Part shown: piece by piece, positions 28,160 through 37,163 of the stretch
Layout: each line of letters opens with the position of its first letter
How positions within the stretch are numbered: position 1 is the stretch's first letter
NCBI RefSeq assembly: GCF_014217805.1
Contig: NZ_CP055156.1
Location: 4,532,585 to 4,596,584 of the forward strand
From: Adhaeribacter swui
GTDB taxonomy: Bacteria; Bacteroidota; Bacteroidia; Cytophagales; Hymenobacteraceae
DNA: 64,000 bases
Direction: 5' to 3'
Position numbers and translations under genes: made by a program
Notes under the pieces: model-generated
The model's database searches: none
Told to the model about the DNA's origin: nothing
The model's input: the letters and a program-made list of their open reading frames with translations, nothing else

Positions 28160-30682
28160 ATGAAAGTAATTATAAAAGAAAAGGAGTACGATTATTTCTC
28201 CGATTACCCCAATGGCTGGCTGTTTGCCTCCGGCGATCCGTATAAATTTCCGGTAACCATTGGCAAGTATACCTGCTTTGTAAAACGGTTCGAGAAAAAA
28301 AGCCCGGAAGATATATCGGGCTGGGATTTGTTACTGCAGCTAAAAGGCAAGTTCGACCCCAACCTGCCCCGCATTTACGATATTGTAGAAGTAGAAGAAA
28401 ACAACAAGTTTATTCATTATATATTCTACGAGTTTTTAACTGGCGAAACCCTGGAAGCCGCCGTTAACCGCAACGCCGACCTGGATTTACAACGGCTTAC
28501 CCAAGATTTATTTACTGCCGCAGTAGCGTTGCACGCCCGCAACTTTTGGTTTTCGGATTTTTGCGAGAAAAATATTTTTAAGGAAAGCAGTGGCCGGTTC
28601 TTGTTAATTGACCTGGATAGCGTGCAGCCCAATGCCCATCTGCCGCACAACAGCATGTACGGCGACAAGCAATACTGGGCCTTGGTTTTAAATTTTTACA
28701 AAATACAGCTCGGTTACAAAGATTTAAGACCTGCCGACATTAGCGGGCCCATGCTGAATTACTTGCAAATTGTATTTTTAATTTTGCGTTTAAAAATAGC
28801 CCTCTCGGATAAAAGATTCGATTATAAAGCTACGGAGCTCTATGATAATTTGCCAGCTTTACTTGCCGACACCGCCGGAATATTTCCTGAAATATTCCGG
28901 CGGGCATTAACCGAAAAACAGCAAGCCCCGGAATTATTAGAGCCCCACGAAGTACAAGAAAACATTATCCGGCATATTGCCCAAAACAACCAGGTGCCTT
29001 ACCAGCCTACCCAGCGGCTACCCGAAATTTTAAAATTTGCAACTTCCGCTTCGCAAGTAGAGCCCGGCCAATCTTTTACCTTAAGCTGGGAGGTAGCGCA
29101 CGCGCACCAACTGGCCCTGTACCGCAACGGCAATTTATACCAGGAAGTTATCCCCGAAACCTACCAGTTAATAATAAAAGAAAACTACGATGGCCGAACC
29201 CGAAAAGTAGAATTTACCTTACGGGCCACCAGCAAGGCCGGTGAACAAAGCAGTATGCCGGTAACAATTACCATCGCGGAAAAAGTAATTCCTGAACCTG
29301 CCTTGCCCCTGGAGCAAACCGAGCAGCAACAAGAAAACCGCCAATCTTCCCCAATTACGGAGCATGTTCTGGTAGATAACCCGGAGCCACCTATTTTAAA
29401 TCCTTTAAACCCAGACAAGCCGGCAGCACCCATAATCTGGTATTTTCGGTCGGATGCGAAACAGGTAGTAGGAGGGCAGTCGCTTATATTAGAATGGGAA
29501 GTAGAACCGGCTACCCAAATAACGTTATACCGCAACAATCAGGTTTACGCCCGAAATTTAAAAAATCAACAAAGCTTATCTGTTCCGGAGCAATACAATG
29601 CGGCAACTACCATAATAAGTTATCACCTGGTGGCGGCTAATAACCAAGTACAGATTAAAAGCGATGCGCTTGTTGTGCAAGTAATTAAACCCATAAATCC
29701 TAACCCGAGCCGGTTGCGCTACATTCAGCTAGCGGTGTTGGTTTTGTTTTTAGCTATTTTGGGCATTATAGCGGTAGGGGCGTACAGTTTATTTTTCCCC
29801 AAAAACCTCAAAGTGTATGCCGTAGCCAACCACGCTACCGAAGGAGATACATTAGCTATTGCGGGAGAAAATTTTACAAGGGCCGCAGAGAACGTACGCG
29901 TGTTTTTTAATAAACAGCCCGGAACCGTGCTAAGCCTTTCTGCTAAATTGCTGCGTGTTGTCGTGCCCGTTGTCAATACCGGTTCCGATATCACGCCGGT
30001 TACACTGGCTTTATTAATCGATACAGATACCGTGTATACCGCCCGGCAATTTGTTGTAAAGAGAAAGATAACGTTAAACACTCCTCCCATAACTACTCCG
30101 GACTCTACTGTAATACCACCAAAACCAAAGCCAGACAATAACTTAATCAGCCAAACGGAAAATAAGCTGGACACCATTCTTGCGGAAGTGGCGGAACCAG
30201 GCGGCCTTGGCGCTCATTCTTCTAACCCGGGAAATAAACCAGAGAAACTGGATAAACCAGATAAAACCAGTAAACCCGGGCAAACTCCGCCCCATTCTAA
30301 ACCCGATAAACCGGTAACTTTGCCGCCCAAGCCAGCTCCCGAAAAACCACAGCCAACTACGCATTCTTCCTATACTGGTACTTTACCACCCGATATTTAC
30401 AAACTAGTGACAGTTAAAAGCAATGTGGTTATTAATCAAAAACGGGACGGAACTAAAAATTTGCAAATAACCGTCCAGAACAGTTCGGCTTACAACCTCG
30501 ATAATGTGCGGGTAGAAATAGAATACCTGCGTAGAAATGATAAATTTTTAAAAAAAGAAATTTTAACCTTTGTGCGGGTGCGCGCGCATTCAAGCCAAAC
30601 CTTAGCCGCTCCCGATAACGAAAAAGCCAAGAAAGCAAATTTTAAAATTGTTGCCATAAACGGGCAAGCCACTGCTTATTAA
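28160..30682 (+). CDS. Membrane-anchored protein kinase-like receptor with Ig-like and IPT-like domains
   Basis: An 840-residue protein. Residues ~1-235 are a divergent protein-kinase-like fold: FVKRF holds the candidate Lys, the catalytic loop reads FSDFCEKNIF (Asp and Asn kept, His changed), and the DFG position reads LIDLDS. Two Ig-like beta domains (~290-370 and ~425-505) share the SASQVEPGQSFTLSWEV and VVGGQSLILEWEVEP pattern. A membrane helix is at ~517-543, followed by an IPT/TIG-like domain, a Pro/Lys-rich linker (~640-740) and a C-terminal beta domain, all outside the cytoplasm. No glycine-rich loop is evident, so activity is uncertain. It completes a vWA-PP2C-kinase set downstream of the eCIS genes. 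Confidence 0.75.
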   Translation: MKVIIKEKEYDYFSDYPNGWLFASGDPYKFPVTIGKYTCFVKRFEKKSPEDISGWDLLLQLKGKFDPNLPRIYDIVEVEENNKFIHYIFYEFLTGETLEAAVNRNADLDLQRLTQDLFTAAVALHARNFWFSDFCEKNIFKESSGRFLLIDLDSVQPNAHLPHNSMYGDKQYWALVLNFYKIQLGYKDLRPADISGPMLNYLQIVFLILRLKIALSDKRFDYKATELYDNLPALLADTAGIFPEIFRRALTEKQQAPELLEPHEVQENIIRHIAQNNQVPYQPTQRLPEILKFATSASQVEPGQSFTLSWEVAHAHQLALYRNGNLYQEVIPETYQLIIKENYDGRTRKVEFTLRATSKAGEQSSMPVTITIAEKVIPEPALPLEQTEQQQENRQSSPITEHVLVDNPEPPILNPLNPDKPAAPIIWYFRSDAKQVVGGQSLILEWEVEPATQITLYRNNQVYARNLKNQQSLSVPEQYNAATTIISYHLVAANNQVQIKSDALVVQVIKPINPNPSRLRYIQLAVLVLFLAILGIIAVGAYSLFFPKNLKVYAVANHATEGDTLAIAGENFTRAAENVRVFFNKQPGTVLSLSAKLLRVVVPVVNTGSDITPVTLALLIDTDTVYTARQFVVKRKITLNTPPITTPDSTVIPPKPKPDNNLISQTENKLDTILAEVAEPGGLGAHSSNPGNKPEKLDKPDKTSKPGQTPPHSKPDKPVTLPPKPAPEKPQPTTHSSYTGTLPPDIYKLVTVKSNVVINQKRDGTKNLQITVQNSSAYNLDNVRVEIEYLRRNDKFLKKEILTFVRVRAHSSQTLAAPDNEKAKKANFKIVAINGQATAY

Positions 30683-30890
30683 AAAGCAGAAGTTTGCTTA
30701 AAGTGCCCTGAGATTATAATTCGGCAGATTTCGGAGGGTTGTTTGTTCTGGCTAAGTTTCAGCAATCTATTTAATTATAGCGGGTAGAATATACTTAAAG
30801 CATTGTGTTTGAACGGATAACTACATTTTGGTAGATAAATCTTATTTTATAAATCAGCAAAATATCGGATAAAGTAATTCTCTAAATTAA

Positions 30891-30957
30891 TTAAACAAAG
30901 TTGGGCGAAAATTCTACCGGCACAATAGCGGTAGAATTTTCGCCCAACTTTGTTTAA
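30891..30957. repeat. 29-bp perfect inverted repeat with 9-base loop
   Basis: Arms 30891-30919 (TTAAACAAAGTTGGGCGAAA...) and 30929-30957 are exact reverse complements around the loop GCACAATAG. The stem is much longer than a typical intrinsic terminator and is flanked by A and T runs on both sides, so it can work as a bidirectional terminator. It may instead be a solo mobile hairpin element. Confidence 0.85.
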
Positions 30958-31337
30958 ATTTTAAAAATATCTTTCGACTGTAAACCAGGTGCTTCTTCTA
31001 ATTTCTTCGTTTACCGGAATCTCAACCGGGCACATCTATATAATGTCTAATTTACAAGAACTAATTTTTAGGCTAATTCTCCGGCGTGGTTTTATACTTA
31101 TGCTAAAAAAATACTAAATCTATTTAAGGGTTTCTAAAGCTAATACCTTGATTTTTAAAATTTAGCAATTTTTGTTGCCCTATTTTCCTGTAGAGTCATT
31201 CTACAAGGTGGGTAATTTTTCTACACTTTTCTTTTTAAGTGGGTACAATCATGTCCCTCATCCCGCTTGTCTGTAAACAAAAACATCATTTTACTTTTTT
31301 GGCACGAAACTAGCTGAGCTGCCGCAATTTGTTCTAA

Positions 31338-31360
31338 AAACAAGATTTTAAATCTTGTTT
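31338..31360. repeat. 11-bp inverted repeat with one-base centre
   Basis: AAACAAGATTT and AAATCTTGTTT face each other around a single T. It could be a protein-binding dyad or a weak terminator. Nothing around it decides which. Confidence 0.45.
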
Positions 31361-31912
31361 AATAATCTATGCTTGCTTGATTGTTATTTAAATAATACAA
31401 TAATGTATTATTGATATAAGCTTCGTGTTTCTCTTTTTAAAATAAAAATAATTATAATATTTAGATTAGAGTTTGTATGTTTATTTTCTGGTTTATTTAA
31501 TATTATTATAACTAAGTTTGTCTGTTTTAGGCTGGAGTTTGGAAGATTACATATGAATAGATATATGTTAAAATTTTAAAATTTATATAAAAATTAGATC
31601 TTTTAATATTAAAATACTAATAAAATTTGCTTAAAATTTGTGTTATAAAATTTTATATCTAAGTTTGAACCAGAAATAAGACAGAAACAAAAAGGTTGCA
31701 TCTTATTAGATATTTTATATTGTTTTTATCTAATTATAAATTTTAAAAATTAATTAATGCAAATTATAAGCGACTCTTAATACCTGGGTTTAATTGAATT
31801 TGCAGCGTTAAAAAAGATAAGTATCCAATTTAATAGTCGTTTTAAACGGCCTTAAAAGATTTCATCTGATTAGTAATTTTTTGTAGTACATGTTCCATTT
31901 TAACCCAACCTT

Positions 31913-33187
31913 ATGAAAACTAAACTACTATTCTCCATTTCTTTACTTTCATTGTTTACCGTTGCCTGCGAAACAGAAGAAATAGTTGAGCCTAAAGAGG
32001 TTGCTCGGCTAACGTCGGGTATCGAAGATCTTTCGTATATAACCTCGGCAGATAAAAACCGGCGAAACCTGGTAGCGGAAGAAAGAATTGAACCTAGTTT
32101 AAGTGGAGCCTTTGGGCGCCAGATTTACACTTCGTATGGCTTCGGGGCAACTACCTCGGTATCCCGGAGCGGTTCGCGTTCTGCCCGGCTCGAATTAAGA
32201 AAAGAAGGTAGCGCCGTTAGATCAGAAATAATTTTTAACAAACCCACTCCCTCGCACGGCTGGTACGGCATGAGCCTTTACATGCCTAGCGGTAACTGGC
32301 AAACCGAGAAAGATGGCGATGGCTGGGACATTATTACACAGTTTCATGGCACCCCCGACAGTGGTGATGGTTCCCGGGTACCCCCCATCTCTATGTCAGT
32401 AATCCAGGGTAGACTTGTTTTAACCGTTAATTATTCATCCAAACGATACAACAAAAATCCTGATGGCCGGAAAAGATTTGATTTAGGTCCGGTTGTAAAA
32501 GATAAATGGGTAGATTTTGTGTATCATATTAAATATTCCTACAAGTCTGATGGCAAGCTGGAATTATGGAAAAACGGTAGCAAAGTAGTAAGCTACACCG
32601 GACCAAATACCTACAACGATGCGGTGACTCCCTACTTGAAAATGGGTGTTTATAAAAGAAACTGGGACTATGTATCGAAACGCGTTATTTACGTAGATGA
32701 TGTTCGGATTGGTGATGGTAATTCCTCATACGCCGACGTAGCCCCATCTGGTTCAGGAAGCAGCCAACCCGTAGATCAGCCAACATCTCCTTCGCCAAGT
32801 CCAACTCCAACTGATAACACGTCAGGAACCAGTGGCCAGCAGGTAGTAAGCTTTACCTTAATCAACGCCGACACTGACCGCGACATAAAAACCATCTCCA
32901 ACGGCGAAACTTTAGATTTATCTAATTTACCAACCCGCAACCTGAACATCCGGGCGAATACCAATACAACCGTTGGCAGCGTATACTTTGCACTTTCCGG
33001 GGCTAAGAGTTTTACTAAAGTAGAGGGAGGCGCTCCTTATGCTTTGTTCGGTGATACTAACTTAAATTATGCCGCCTGGCGACCAGCCGTAGGTAGCTAC
33101 ACCTTAAAGGCTACGCCGTATTCTGGTACAAATAAAAGTGGATCCGCAGGCACTTCTTTAACTGTTAGCTTTAAGGTGCAGGAATAA
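31913..33187 (+). CDS. Secreted polysaccharide lyase lipoprotein (heparin-lyase-like fold)
   Basis: A 424-residue lipoprotein with lipobox FTVAC (Cys19). Residues ~55-270 form a jelly-roll lyase domain of the PF14099 type: SARLELRKE, GWYGMSLYMPSGNW, GWDIITQFHG and the closing VIYVDDVRIGDG. It should cleave an acidic polysaccharide outside the cell; the substrate cannot be read from sequence. A Pro/Ser-rich linker (~280-305) leads to a C-terminal beta domain (~310-424) with NIRANT and APYALFGD motifs, a module that recurs in secreted Cytophagales proteins. A strong terminator follows at 33251. The gene is monocistronic and preceded by a long AT-rich gap. Confidence 0.85.
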   Translation: MKTKLLFSISLLSLFTVACETEEIVEPKEVARLTSGIEDLSYITSADKNRRNLVAEERIEPSLSGAFGRQIYTSYGFGATTSVSRSGSRSARLELRKEGSAVRSEIIFNKPTPSHGWYGMSLYMPSGNWQTEKDGDGWDIITQFHGTPDSGDGSRVPPISMSVIQGRLVLTVNYSSKRYNKNPDGRKRFDLGPVVKDKWVDFVYHIKYSYKSDGKLELWKNGSKVVSYTGPNTYNDAVTPYLKMGVYKRNWDYVSKRVIYVDDVRIGDGNSSYADVAPSGSGSSQPVDQPTSPSPSPTPTDNTSGTSGQQVVSFTLINADTDRDIKTISNGETLDLSNLPTRNLNIRANTNTTVGSVYFALSGAKSFTKVEGGAPYALFGDTNLNYAAWRPAVGSYTLKATPYSGTNKSGSAGTSLTVSFKVQE

Positions 33188-33250
33188 TAAAGAGATTACA
33201 AAAATTAAAATACCTACATACTATAACACCCAACCCAACTAATGCTCAAG

Positions 33251-33277
33251 AAAGCCGCTAAACTATTTAGCGGCTTT
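33251..33277 (+). terminator. Intrinsic terminator of the lyase gene
   Basis: AAAGCCGCTAAA and TTTAGCGGCTTT form a 12-bp stem around a 3-base loop, with T-rich sequence after it. Confidence 0.85.
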
Positions 33278-33433
33278 TCTTTTGTGCTACAAACCCTGCT
33301 GCTGCAGTAATACATAAGGTAAGAACTAGGTATTTGCTTGTTACGGCAGCTTTTCCGTTTTTAAATAAAGTGTATATTTAGGAGGCTTTCAGATTAAAAC
33401 AAAAAGACAAAACCACTTAATAATATACCTTAT

Positions 33434-34018
33434 ATGCCAGACCCATTGTTGCAACTAAAACAAGTTATGAATGCCACGGCTCCCATGCCGGAAACAGATT
33501 GGGAAGAATTTTCAAGTTTTTTTAAGCCGTTTGCCGCTAAACGCAAAGAAGTTTTAACTAAAGCCGGCGAAACTGAAAAATACCTGTACTTTGTAACGGA
33601 AGGGGTGCAACGCATTTTTTATTACGACGATCAAAACCGCGAAGCTACTTTGGTTTTTACTTACGCGCCTTCGTTTGGCGGGGTGCTCGATGCTTTGCTG
33701 TTGCAACAACCTTCGCGGTATTATTACGAAACCCTGACCCCCTCGGTATTTTTAAGGGCGGCCATCAGCGATATATTACCTATTACCAATCAACGGCCGG
33801 CTTTAAGTTTTTTAATCCGGCAGGGGGTTACTCATGCGCTTTCGGGGGTATTAGAGCGGCTGGTAGAGTTGCAGTGCTTTACTTCAGAAGAAAAATTCCG
33901 GCAACTGCTGCGGCGCAGTCCGCACATTTTGCAATTAGTGCCGCACAAGTATCTGGCTAATTACCTGGGTATAGAAGCCACTAACTTCAGTAAATTAATT
34001 AATAAAGTACGCATCTGA
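33434..34018 (+). CDS. Crp/Fnr-family transcription regulator
   Basis: A 194-residue regulator. Residues ~30-120 fit a cyclic-nucleotide-binding jelly roll (VLTKAGETEKYLYFVTEGVQ, then TYAPSFGGVLDALL). The C-terminus (~145-194) is a winged helix-turn-helix with KYLANYLGIEATNFSKLINK. The usual RTA phosphate motif for cAMP is not seen, so its ligand is likely different or absent, as in many Bacteroidota homologues. It lies just upstream of the DUF4345-DinB pair, and an inverted repeat TTGGTA-TT-TACCAA between them is a good operator candidate. The ATG at 33434 gives the usual family length. Confidence 0.88.
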   Translation: MPDPLLQLKQVMNATAPMPETDWEEFSSFFKPFAAKRKEVLTKAGETEKYLYFVTEGVQRIFYYDDQNREATLVFTYAPSFGGVLDALLLQQPSRYYYETLTPSVFLRAAISDILPITNQRPALSFLIRQGVTHALSGVLERLVELQCFTSEEKFRQLLRRSPHILQLVPHKYLANYLGIEATNFSKLINKVRI

Positions 34019-34023
34019 GAATG

Positions 34024-34037
34024 TTGGTATTTACCAA
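34024..34037. promoter_or_regulatory. Dyad TTGGTA-TT-TACCAA, candidate operator
   Basis: A perfect 6-bp inverted repeat with a 2-base spacer lies six bases after the regulator stop and ~55 bases before the DUF4345 start. Downstream at 34060-34067, CATCTTTG fits the Bacteroidota -7 box TAnnTTTG in 7 of 8 positions. The regulator encoded just upstream is the obvious candidate to bind it; this is inference. Confidence 0.5.
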
Positions 34038-34092
34038 TATTTTTTAATCCGGGCGGCCGCATCTTTGCAACGTACTTCTAAACCAACGAATT

Positions 34093-34530
34093 ATGAAAAC
34101 GCAAAAAATTACCCAACTAGCCGCCCAATCGTTTATTGCTTTATCGGCGGTAAGCCTGTTGTCTGTTAGTGTCATGGCTTTTTTAAATCCGCAGTCTGTT
34201 ATGGACCTGGTAGGTGTAAAGCTGCCCAACACCGATGCTTTTAGCTCTATACGGGGCGTATACGGAGGCGTAGGACTTACCTTATTTATCAGTTTAATTT
34301 ACCTGATGCGTCGCGATTTATTAAAAGGTTTAGCCTTTCTGGGCCTTTTGTGGGGTTTTTACGCGGTATCCCGGGTAGTTACTGTTTTTACCGAAGGGCC
34401 GCTCGGCGATTTTGGGCAGCAATGGCTTTTAATAGAAACTTTGTTTTTTGTAATAGCCATTAGCTTGATTCTGGCAGTTAAAAAATCAACTAACCCACAA
34501 ACCAGTATACAGTATGGCACCAGTAAATAA
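34093..34530 (+). CDS. DUF4345 family small membrane protein
   Basis: A 145-residue protein with four predicted membrane helices: ~14-34, ~55-72 (after the SIRGVYGGVGLTLF motif), ~78-95 and ~110-128. The S-I-R-G-x-Y-G-G-V-G motif and FLNPQSVMDL opening are typical of DUF4345. The function of the family is unknown. Its 3' end overlaps the DinB gene by 17 bases, so the two are co-translated. The pair probably responds to the Crp-like regulator upstream. Confidence 0.8.
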   Translation: MKTQKITQLAAQSFIALSAVSLLSVSVMAFLNPQSVMDLVGVKLPNTDAFSSIRGVYGGVGLTLFISLIYLMRRDLLKGLAFLGLLWGFYAVSRVVTVFTEGPLGDFGQQWLLIETLFFVIAISLILAVKKSTNPQTSIQYGTSK

Positions 34531-35095
34531 ATACCAGTTTTTAGATTACCTGGAAAGCCGGGTAGAAGGCCATCTGCAGGAGGCCATAAAAATTTTTCAG
34601 AATGAAATCGAGGCCGTTTTACTGCAAGCCGCGCCCAACGGCGGCTGGAGCATTGCCCAATGTTTAGACCATTTAAACGGGTACGGCCATTTTTACTTGC
34701 CCTTAATTGCTAGTGAATTGCAGAAGCCACAGTTAAAACCAGCTTCGGAAATTTTTAAAAGCAGCTGGTTGGGCAGTTATTTTACCCGCATGATGGAACC
34801 GAGCACCGGTACCAAAAAATTTAAAGCTTTTAAAAACCACGTGCCGCCCCCTAATTTAGATGCCCCCGTCGTAGTGGCGGAGTTTATTCAGCAGCAAGAA
34901 AACTTATTAGCCTACTTAAAACAAGCCCGCCACGTAGATTTAGATACCATTAAGTTGCCTTTATCCATTACCAAACTAATTAAGTTGAAGTTGGGCGATG
35001 TGTTTCAGTTTTTAATTGCTCACAACGAAAGGCATTTGTTACAAGCCAAACGCAACCTGGCACCAGTTGTAAAAAATCAAACCCATACCGCATAA
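34514..35095 (+). CDS. DinB family protein
   Basis: A 193-residue four-helix-bundle protein of the DinB/YfiT-like superfamily. The GGWSIAQCLDHLNGY segment (~48-62) and the C-terminal LIAHNERHLLQAKRN carry the His residues of the usual metal site (first site His in DHLN, later H-N-E-R-H). Members include thiol transferases and many of unknown function; no substrate can be named. The ATG lies inside the 3' end of the DUF4345 gene. A strong terminator-type hairpin follows immediately. Confidence 0.85.
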   Translation: MAPVNKYQFLDYLESRVEGHLQEAIKIFQNEIEAVLLQAAPNGGWSIAQCLDHLNGYGHFYLPLIASELQKPQLKPASEIFKSSWLGSYFTRMMEPSTGTKKFKAFKNHVPPPNLDAPVVVAEFIQQQENLLAYLKQARHVDLDTIKLPLSITKLIKLKLGDVFQFLIAHNERHLLQAKRNLAPVVKNQTHTA

Positions 35096-35138
35096 AACAC
35101 CACGGCCTTTCCTGGATTAGGAAAGGCCGTGGTGTTTT
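35094..35138. terminator. Bidirectional intrinsic terminator after dinB
   Basis: A 20-bp perfect stem (AAAACACCACGGCCTTTCCT with its complement) around a 5-base loop, flanked by A and T runs. It serves the + strand gene and probably the convergent - strand peptidase gene as well. Confidence 0.9.
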
Positions 35139-35205
35139 AAAGACTAGCGGAATATTAAAAATTTAAAAATATGGACTACCGCTGTTACTAAATGCGGTTT
35201 ATAAA

Positions 35206-36846
35206 TTATTTACCGGTGGCAGTTTTAGAAAAGAAGCTGTCGGGGTTCCAGGTTGGCTGGTTAACATTTTGCGCTACCTGGTAACTGATTAAAAAATTTA
35301 ATTGCGTGTACGTTTTTCCGGCTTTAAAATCAAAAATACCATTGATATCGTCTTGTGGTTTGTGGTAATACGTTTCGCGCCATTGCTGCACAGTTAAGTT
35401 TAAGTTGTTGGCGCCATCGGCGGTTTTGTTACCGTACTTAATGTGCAATGCCGGAATCCCTTGCTTCACAAAGCTGTACTGGTCGCTGCGCACAAAGCGG
35501 TTTTGTTCCGGTTCCGGGTCTGATTCTACGCTTAAATTTAAATAATTGGCCGCTTCTTTTACCTGCTTACTCAACGACGAATGTTCTGCCCCCAAGGCCA
35601 CCACCGATAACAAGGGCGCAATTAAGGTGGGCATATCGGTATTAATATTAGCCACGATGCTATTAACCGGCACCACCGGCCGCATTGTAAAGTAAGAAGA
35701 TCCCAGCAAACCCATTTCTTCGCCGGTAACCAGGGCAATCAAAACAGATCTTTTGGGTTTATTTTTTAACTGCGTGTATAATTTAGAAATTTCGAGTAAA
35801 CAAGCCACGCCCGAGGCATTGTCGTGGGCGCCGTTGTAAATAGAATCGCCTTTTACCGGCGTGCTGATGCCCATGTGGTCCAGGTGGGCCGTATGCACCA
35901 CATACTCATTTTTAAGGACCGGGTCCGAACCCGTGATCTTCCCGATTACATTATAACTGGTAATATCCTGGTAGGTGTTGGTGTAAGTGGCTTTTAATAC
36001 CTGGGGCATTTCGGCGGAGGCTGGTTTACCTGTTCTCAGGGAAGTATAAATGCGGGCAGTGTCCAAGTTGGCTTGTTGCAATAACTGATTAAACCGTTGG
36101 CGGTTAAACACACTTAGCACCTTTATTTTATCGGAAATGTAGCTGCCGGAAGGCGCCATTTTACCATCAGGTAAGCGCAATCCGGTAATTCTTTTGGGAG
36201 CGGTTACGTGGTTGGTGGGCGCTCCAATAATTACGCCTATTGCCCCGTGGTCCAGCGCCGTTTGTAAAAGCGTATTTAGGTTCATGCTGCTGGCCGCCAC
36301 ACTCGACGGAAAACTTTGCGGGGCTCCGCGCCGGATTACCACAATTTTGCCGCGAACATTTATGCCAGCGTAATCGTCGTAGTTTAACTCGGGGGCGCTA
36401 ATGCCGGAACCCACAAAAACCAATGGAGCCTGTAAACTAACCTGCGGGTCTTCGAAGTGCGGGTATAAAATAAAATCTTCCCCGTTTTTTAAATTTTCTT
36501 CATTCCCGCGGCCATCGTTTAAGGCTATAGCGGCCTGTTGGTTGGTAAAAGCTTTACGTAACCGCACAGTTTGCAAGTAACTGTTGTTTTCGCCGGCGGG
36601 CTCAACGCCAGCCGTTTTAAAATGATTAACCACGTAATCTACGGCAATTTGGTAGCCAGGAGTGCCCGGCAAGCGTCCTTGTAATCTGTCGTCGGCGAGG
36701 TACCTTACGTGGGCCTCTAAGTCGGAGGGGTTTACATTTTTTAAAATCGAGCTTACGTTTTTATCTTTTTTTGATATTTGCGCTTCTGCCGCGGAAATCC
36801 GCAGACCTAGTAAAGCAGTAAGAATTAAAGCAAAAGAAAACTTCAT
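35206..36846 (-). CDS. Secreted M28 family zinc aminopeptidase with PA domain
   Basis: A 546-residue secreted peptidase with a signal peptide (ALILTALLGLRISAAEA). A PA insert (~135-260; LVFVGSGI, GKIVVIRRGAP) precedes the M28 catalytic part. Zinc-site residues are visible in order: HTAHLDHMG, YNGAHDNASG, VTGEEMGLLGS (catalytic and metal Glu), NINTDM, and a late His in PALHIKYG. It should remove N-terminal residues from peptides in the periplasm or outside. It stands alone on the - strand, facing away from the sialidase-type gene with a 317-base divergent gap. Confidence 0.9.
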   Translation of the reverse strand: MKFSFALILTALLGLRISAAEAQISKKDKNVSSILKNVNPSDLEAHVRYLADDRLQGRLPGTPGYQIAVDYVVNHFKTAGVEPAGENNSYLQTVRLRKAFTNQQAAIALNDGRGNEENLKNGEDFILYPHFEDPQVSLQAPLVFVGSGISAPELNYDDYAGINVRGKIVVIRRGAPQSFPSSVAASSMNLNTLLQTALDHGAIGVIIGAPTNHVTAPKRITGLRLPDGKMAPSGSYISDKIKVLSVFNRQRFNQLLQQANLDTARIYTSLRTGKPASAEMPQVLKATYTNTYQDITSYNVIGKITGSDPVLKNEYVVHTAHLDHMGISTPVKGDSIYNGAHDNASGVACLLEISKLYTQLKNKPKRSVLIALVTGEEMGLLGSSYFTMRPVVPVNSIVANINTDMPTLIAPLLSVVALGAEHSSLSKQVKEAANYLNLSVESDPEPEQNRFVRSDQYSFVKQGIPALHIKYGNKTADGANNLNLTVQQWRETYYHKPQDDINGIFDFKAGKTYTQLNFLISYQVAQNVNQPTWNPDSFFSKTATGK

Positions 36847-37163
36847 GAAATTAATGTAATATATTATTGCTGATTAGCGATTAAACATCAAAGCTACCGC
36901 AACCAATTAATTTTTAAAATTTTAAATTTACATTTTCTATACTCTAATCCACAAAAGAGGTTTATGATTTGCTCGGTGCTTTTGGTTCCCTTTGGCTTTA
37001 TTAATTGATTGAGGAAAATTTTAAAAATCTCTTTTTAGGATTCTAAAACGTTGTTTGCTTAACCACACTCGAAATAATTTCGGATATAATAATTTATTTA
37101 CCGCTATTAAATTGCACAAAACAACTTAGTTTCGGGAAAATTTACGAACTACCTCCTCGACCT
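36847..37163. promoter_or_regulatory. Divergent promoter region between peptidase and sialidase-type genes
   Basis: Both neighbours start at its edges, so it must hold both promoters. It has an ATTTTTAAAATTTTAAATTT block near 36910 and a second AT palindrome near 37018. No clear TTG/TAnnTTTG pair was found. Confidence 0.4.

Larger units (their letters stand above)
30683..31912. other. 1.2-kb AT-rich gene-free region closing the eCIS block
   Basis: No frame here has protein-like composition. The region contains a 29-bp perfect hairpin (30891-30957) and an AAACAAGATTT/AAATCTTGTTT palindrome (31338-31360), and is otherwise very AT-rich with long runs of T and A. It probably holds the terminator of the eCIS block and the promoter of the lyase gene at 31913. 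Confidence 0.5.
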
